From Chlorops oryzae (lineage: Eukaryota > Arthropoda > Insecta > Diptera > Chloropidae), in the NCBI GenBank assembly GCA_020466095.1, contig CM035807.1, positions 9,484,697 to 9,548,696 of the forward strand: a stretch of DNA of 64,000 nucleotides. Direction: 5' to 3'. The translations under genes were made by a program, and so were the position numbers. Each line of letters starts with the position of its first letter. The first letter of the stretch is position 1. The notes beneath the pieces were generated by a model. The model was given only the letters and a program-made list of their open reading frames with translations. It searched no databases and had not been told where the DNA came from. Shown here in pieces: positions 60,369-64,000 of this stretch.

Positions 60369-61219
60369 CAAGTAAGGGTGTTATAGTCAGCCTGACAATA
60401 GAATACCCGACACAGACACACATCTTCAAATAATTTTTAATATCAAGAGGTGTTTAAGGCCATTACGGGCCCCATATACCGACTTTTGTTGAATTTTTTA
60501 TGAAAACCGCCCTTTTGCCACGCCCTCTTTTCCAATTTTTTTGAATTCTAATCGGAGGCCTTAATATAGGTTCAAATTCTAAGTTTCAGTGGAATATCTC
60601 AAAAAAATCCCATTTTGGGGCAATTTTGAGCTTTTTTGACAGACCCTAGTACTGGAGGTACCCTTAATAATGGACTTATAAAAAAAAATTTTGGAAAGGA
60701 TGTTTATGGCTACAAAGGAAGCATAACTGCCAAATTTCGTTCAAGTCCCATTTGAATTTCGGGTGTAAGAGACAATATTCAAAAAACGCCCTTCTGCCAC
60801 GCCCACTTTTCAAATTTTTGAAATCATATTATTTGCCTTTAAACATGTTCAAATACCAAATTTCATCAAAATATCTTGAAAAACTCTGGTTTTAGAGCAG
60901 TTTTTGTGATTTTCGTAACAGACCCTAGTACTGGAGGTACCCCTAAAAATGGTCCGATCGGGTCCATTCTCGAACTTGTTCTTACTCATGTCCCCGTGAG
61001 CACGCATACCAAATTTTGTCAAGATAGCTCAACTCCTTCGATAAGATAACTGTATACAGACAGACGGACAGACGAGACAGACGGACATGTCTAAATCGAA
61101 TCTCCTGGTGACGCTGATCATTTCTATATATATTTTGTATGGTCTATCTCGACTGGTTCTGGGTGTTACACACAACCACACAAACGCAAAATACCCTCGA
61201 CACAGAGTGTGTCGGGTAT
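60369..61219 (-). mobile_element. Dispersed ATACCC-type repeat, copy 3 (minus strand, best preserved)
   Basis: On the minus strand it starts with the hairpin ATACCCGACACACTCTGTGT, then GTAACACCCAGAACCAGTCG, the GTCTGTC tract, TTATCGAAGGAGTTGAGCTA and two rounds of a block with TAGTACTAGGGTCTGT/GTGGGCGTGG, ending at CCCTTACTTG. Longer than copy 1 because the second block is retained. No coding capacity. Confidence 0.82.
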
Positions 61220-61358
61220 AAAAAAAGTTTTTTTTTTTTTGCTTTTTTATTTCAAGTTTGGATTCTTTTCAAATAAAATAATTTATTCAGGCATGCTCTG
61301 GAAATCGAATCCCCATTAAAAAATTCGAAATAGCTCAAATTTCTATTGAAATCACATA

Positions 61359-61608
61359 AGTGGTATTCAAGCAGTTGTGGAAATTGAAGTGTGCGCATTT
61401 TGCACCAGCAAATTTTTCAATTTTGTATGAACGACCCTGCGAAGAACGAGTGCAAAACTTGTGCGATAACATGGCGCAAATTTCGCCCATCAAAATCGAT
61501 GTGCAATATTTGCCCGGCCGCGGAATTTTTTTTTTTCCTTACAAACAAATTTGCAAAAACGCAAAATTTGCGAGGGTGCAAAAATTGCACACCTGCTTGA
61601 ATCCCACT
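61359..61608. mobile_element. 250-bp MITE of the AGTGGTATTCAAGCA family
   Basis: Starts AGTGGTATTCAAGCA and ends with the complement of AGTGGGATTCAAGCA, matching the 119-bp hairpin at 32725. Further inverted matches inside (GTGTGCGCATTTTGCACC against GGGTGCAAAAATTGCACAC). The flanks ATA/ATT agree at two of three bases. A 125-codon frame across it is not coding. Confidence 0.75.
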
Positions 61609-61995
61609 ATTGACTTCGGCGCTTTTTTTTATTCGGATTCGATTTCTAGAGCATACCTGATTTGTTTTCAAAATCTAACAATCATATTCATAAAATTACT
61701 CCTTAAAGTATGCAATGTATTTTTTGATAAGGACTAAATATGTATCTCCTGAGAAAAATGGCTGTAAGCTAGTGTAATTAAATTGGAGCATTAAGAAAAT
61801 AAAGCGACGAAAAAAATCAAATCAAATAAATGGAAAACAATTAAATGGTGGTCTAATTATATTGCCCATTGGCAAGTGTCCTAAGTTTTTCTTTGATAAA
61901 AAAATTTTTTTTTTATTTTGGGTGTTTTTGTTTGCAGAACACATTGTAAAAAGACGATAAGTAGCGAGAAGGCCAAAAAGCAATTTTTTATCTTA

Positions 61996-62226
61996 TTTTA
62001 GGGTCGTACTCTTCGAGTCGGTTTAAGCGCTTCGAAAGTTTAAATTCTCAAATACGAGTATATTTCTACAGTCTTCATGGCAGTTCAAGTCAAAAAATAC
62101 TTTGGCTATATTTGAAATATTGAAAAAGTTTTCTTATAAAAATAATAAACCTGGTTTAGACTCTCCGGAAGACTATCATTTGAAAGTTTAAACCTTCAAA
62201 TAGTTTAGAGACTATGAGCCTTAAAG
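61996..62226 (-). repeat. Dispersed 230-bp repeat, copy 2
   Basis: Inverted partner of 58635-58865, lying 3.1 kb away within the same presumed intron. The pair could form an intramolecular stem in the transcript. Confidence 0.7.
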
Positions 62227-64000
62227 TACAATCTTCAACTTAATTTTATTTGTATTTCATTCTCGACATGAAATGATCTTATATGAAACGATAAAATCCT
62301 TCATTTACATATGTAAGCTTTTTATTCCTTTACCCGGATCAGATCTCATTTATTGACGTACCTATCCAAATGTTTATTTACATACATGAGTGTACTAGCA
62401 CAACTTTTCGAAGAAATGAAAATACTTAATAAGCTTTTCAAGTGCTTCAAAAATGATAGTATTTTTCCATAGTGAATATATGAATCCCATAGTTGAGAGT
62501 TGAAATGTTGTGATTGTTTCTGATTGTTTTGGTTTTGCACTGCATGAATGTAAGCAATTGAGAATGGGAAATGAAATTTTTATATCCATTTCCTTATTTT
62601 TTGTTTGTTTGTTTGAAACGTGTAGGGGAAATTCGATCTTTTAGGAATGGCAATATTCATCACTTGGCGTTCATCACTTTCACAATGGCAAAGTGTTTTA
62701 TGTTTCTTTTGTTTTTCATTTTTTATTACAAAGCAATAATCAAGTCAGTTTTATTTCTATTAATCCCACGAGGAATGAATCGAAAGAAAGAACAAACATT
62801 TAAAGGGAAAAATATGAAGCACGAGTAAGGGCAATTTTTTTTTTATTCGCATTCATCACAATGTCATAATAATAAACGAAAACAGGCAGAGACTTTTCAA
62901 ATATCATTAATCTCCATATTCGAGATAGAGGTACCTACACAACAACACACACACACACACATACACATATTATCAGCAAAAAGCCCCTCAGAACAGATAG
63001 AAAAGAATTCATCGGCAACAAACAGTAAATTATGCTGACACGGACAACCCTCCTCGGGTCTGTTCCCAACTGTTGCTTGGCTGCCTGTCGAATAATATAT
63101 GAACAATTTATGAATAAAGTGCAGATATGATGGGCTAATGCAGACCGAATTTCCTCGCTTCGAATCGAAAGAGAATGGAAAAATGTGTATCATCATTTGC
63201 AGAGTAAAATAAGGAAAATAAGAAAAACTTGTAAAAAGAAAAAAAAAACGCACAAAAAATAGAAAGTATTAACACAGACATCAAGTATTTCTCGGCTGCT
63301 AAAATGGCAAAGCGCGTTCAAACGTTCAAGTCGAAAACGGATTATTCTCCTGGGAACGTTTTCGTTTTCGTTTCCTTTTCGTTTCATTTTCGTTTCCGTG
63401 TTTGTTTTATTTTTGTTTCGTTTTTGTTTCCTTAAAAACAAACAAGCAGGAAGGTGGAACAACTTATTTTTATCCTAGAAAGAAATACGGGAAAGTACTC
63501 ATTTTGAAGTTAGACTTTTAAAGTACCTACGCGCCTGAAGAGCATGCGTGTCGAGTGGTACGAGTGAATCTACGTGCTATGGAAAGTTTGTCGTGTAACG
63601 ACAAGATGCTCAGTATCGACAAGTCTATTTGGATGTTTCTATATATAGATATATATATATATGTATTAGGGGACAAATATTTTGTGCGGTTTTCTCTTTC
63701 GTTAGAAAAAGTATATTTTCAAGCGTCATGCTTGCTTAGGGGACCGACACATGATGCTCGAACACGTAGACGTTTATTTGGAAGAGTAACTAAAAATCCG
63801 AAGAACAAACGAACATACAAAGCTTACTACCTGTTCGTATAATGATGTAATCTGTTGCAATAGTTTCCGCACTGGAAATTATGAAAGGAAACGCAAAGCA
63901 CAAAGTATCGGAAAATGAAAACCTTGAGTGCAAAATGAAAGCGAAAAGAACAAAGAACAAAAAAAAGGGAAATTTTATGACAAAGCAAACAATCGTCGTC
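62227..64000. other. Calx intron, last part in window
   Basis: No gene recognised. Contains a short CA run near 62944-62962, TTTCGTTT repeats near 63360-63430 and an AT run near 63642-63662. The open frame 63555-63842 (95 codons) has no domain and overlaps the AT repeat. Confidence 0.5.

Larger units (their letters stand above)
59933..61774. mobile_element. CACTA-ended element carrying two nested insertions
   Basis: The left end CACTAGCTTACA (59933) and the right end, its exact complement (61763-61774), are followed inwards by further matching sequence (CTCAGGAGATA after a T-rich spacer of differing length). Inside lie an ATACCC-type repeat (60369-61219) and a 250-bp MITE (61359-61608), leaving about 740 bp of the element itself. 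No transposase and no clear target duplication. CACTA/CACTG starts occur in the CMC superfamily, so that is a candidate only. A lone related end, CACTGGCTTGCAGCCATTTT, is at 35794. Confidence 0.6.

Noticed and set aside
1..64000. CRISPR arrays, bacterial operons, rRNA genes and intact tRNA genes
   Set aside because: Nothing of the kind is seen. The tandem repeats are satellites or minisatellites in a eukaryotic genome.

Overview
This 64 kb window is nuclear DNA of a higher fly (Schizophora; a tephritid-like genome would fit, but I cannot prove the family). The evidence is a fly-type Na+/Ca2+ exchanger (Calx) exon with CTAAT branch-point and GT/AG splice signals, a Drosophila-style Inr+DPE core promoter, a copia-type retrotransposon primed by half of initiator tRNA-Met, and an irritans-group (Himar1-like) mariner. 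The DNA is AT-rich and gene-poor. The only host protein-coding sequence I can support is the large first coding exon of Calx at 52959-54706 (+).  Layout: 1-3740 is the end of a tandem satellite with a unit of about 494 bp. 4583-9003 is a complete young copia-like element with 163-bp LTRs and a TGAAC target duplication, broken by one in-frame TGA. 9004-12900 holds a hairpin repeat, a dispersed ATACCC-type element and a minisatellite of about 65 bp. At 12980 there is a good Inr/G+24/DPE match followed by exon-like sequence with GTAAGT donors, perhaps the start of the Calx transcription unit. 14656-51928 would then be a 37-kb first intron, ending in a strong acceptor just before the Calx 5' UTR (51929-52958). 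After the coding exon, a further intron of more than 9.2 kb runs off the window.  The presumed introns are full of small transposons. Those with paired ends include a 1034-bp Transib-like element with 12/23-RSS-like asymmetric ends (19995-21028), a PIF/Harbinger-type MITE with TTA duplications (25224-25556), a pogo/Tc1-type MITE with TA duplications (29758-30045), two members of an AGTGGTATTCAAGCA family (32725-32843, 61359-61608), a 166-bp MITE (37447-37612), a 2.1-kb foldback element (41418-43544), a 403-bp inverted-repeat element (45732-46134), a mariner relic (about 48570-49884), a tRNA-like SINE candidate (about 51345-51550) and a CACTA-ended element carrying two other elements (59933-61774). 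Several repeat families occur twice or more in the window (11.2/38.6/60.4 kb; 17.4/28.3 kb; 23.0/29.4 kb; 58.6/62.0 kb). Minisatellites at 32.0, 38.7, 41.1 and 47.5 kb create long but meaningless open frames.  The genes do not form an operon or pathway. The biology here is one ion-transporter gene embedded in mobile DNA. The most unusual structure is the Transib-like element, whose two ends share a heptamer CACAGTG and an A-rich block but differ in spacer length by exactly 11 bp, as 12- and 23-RSSs do.
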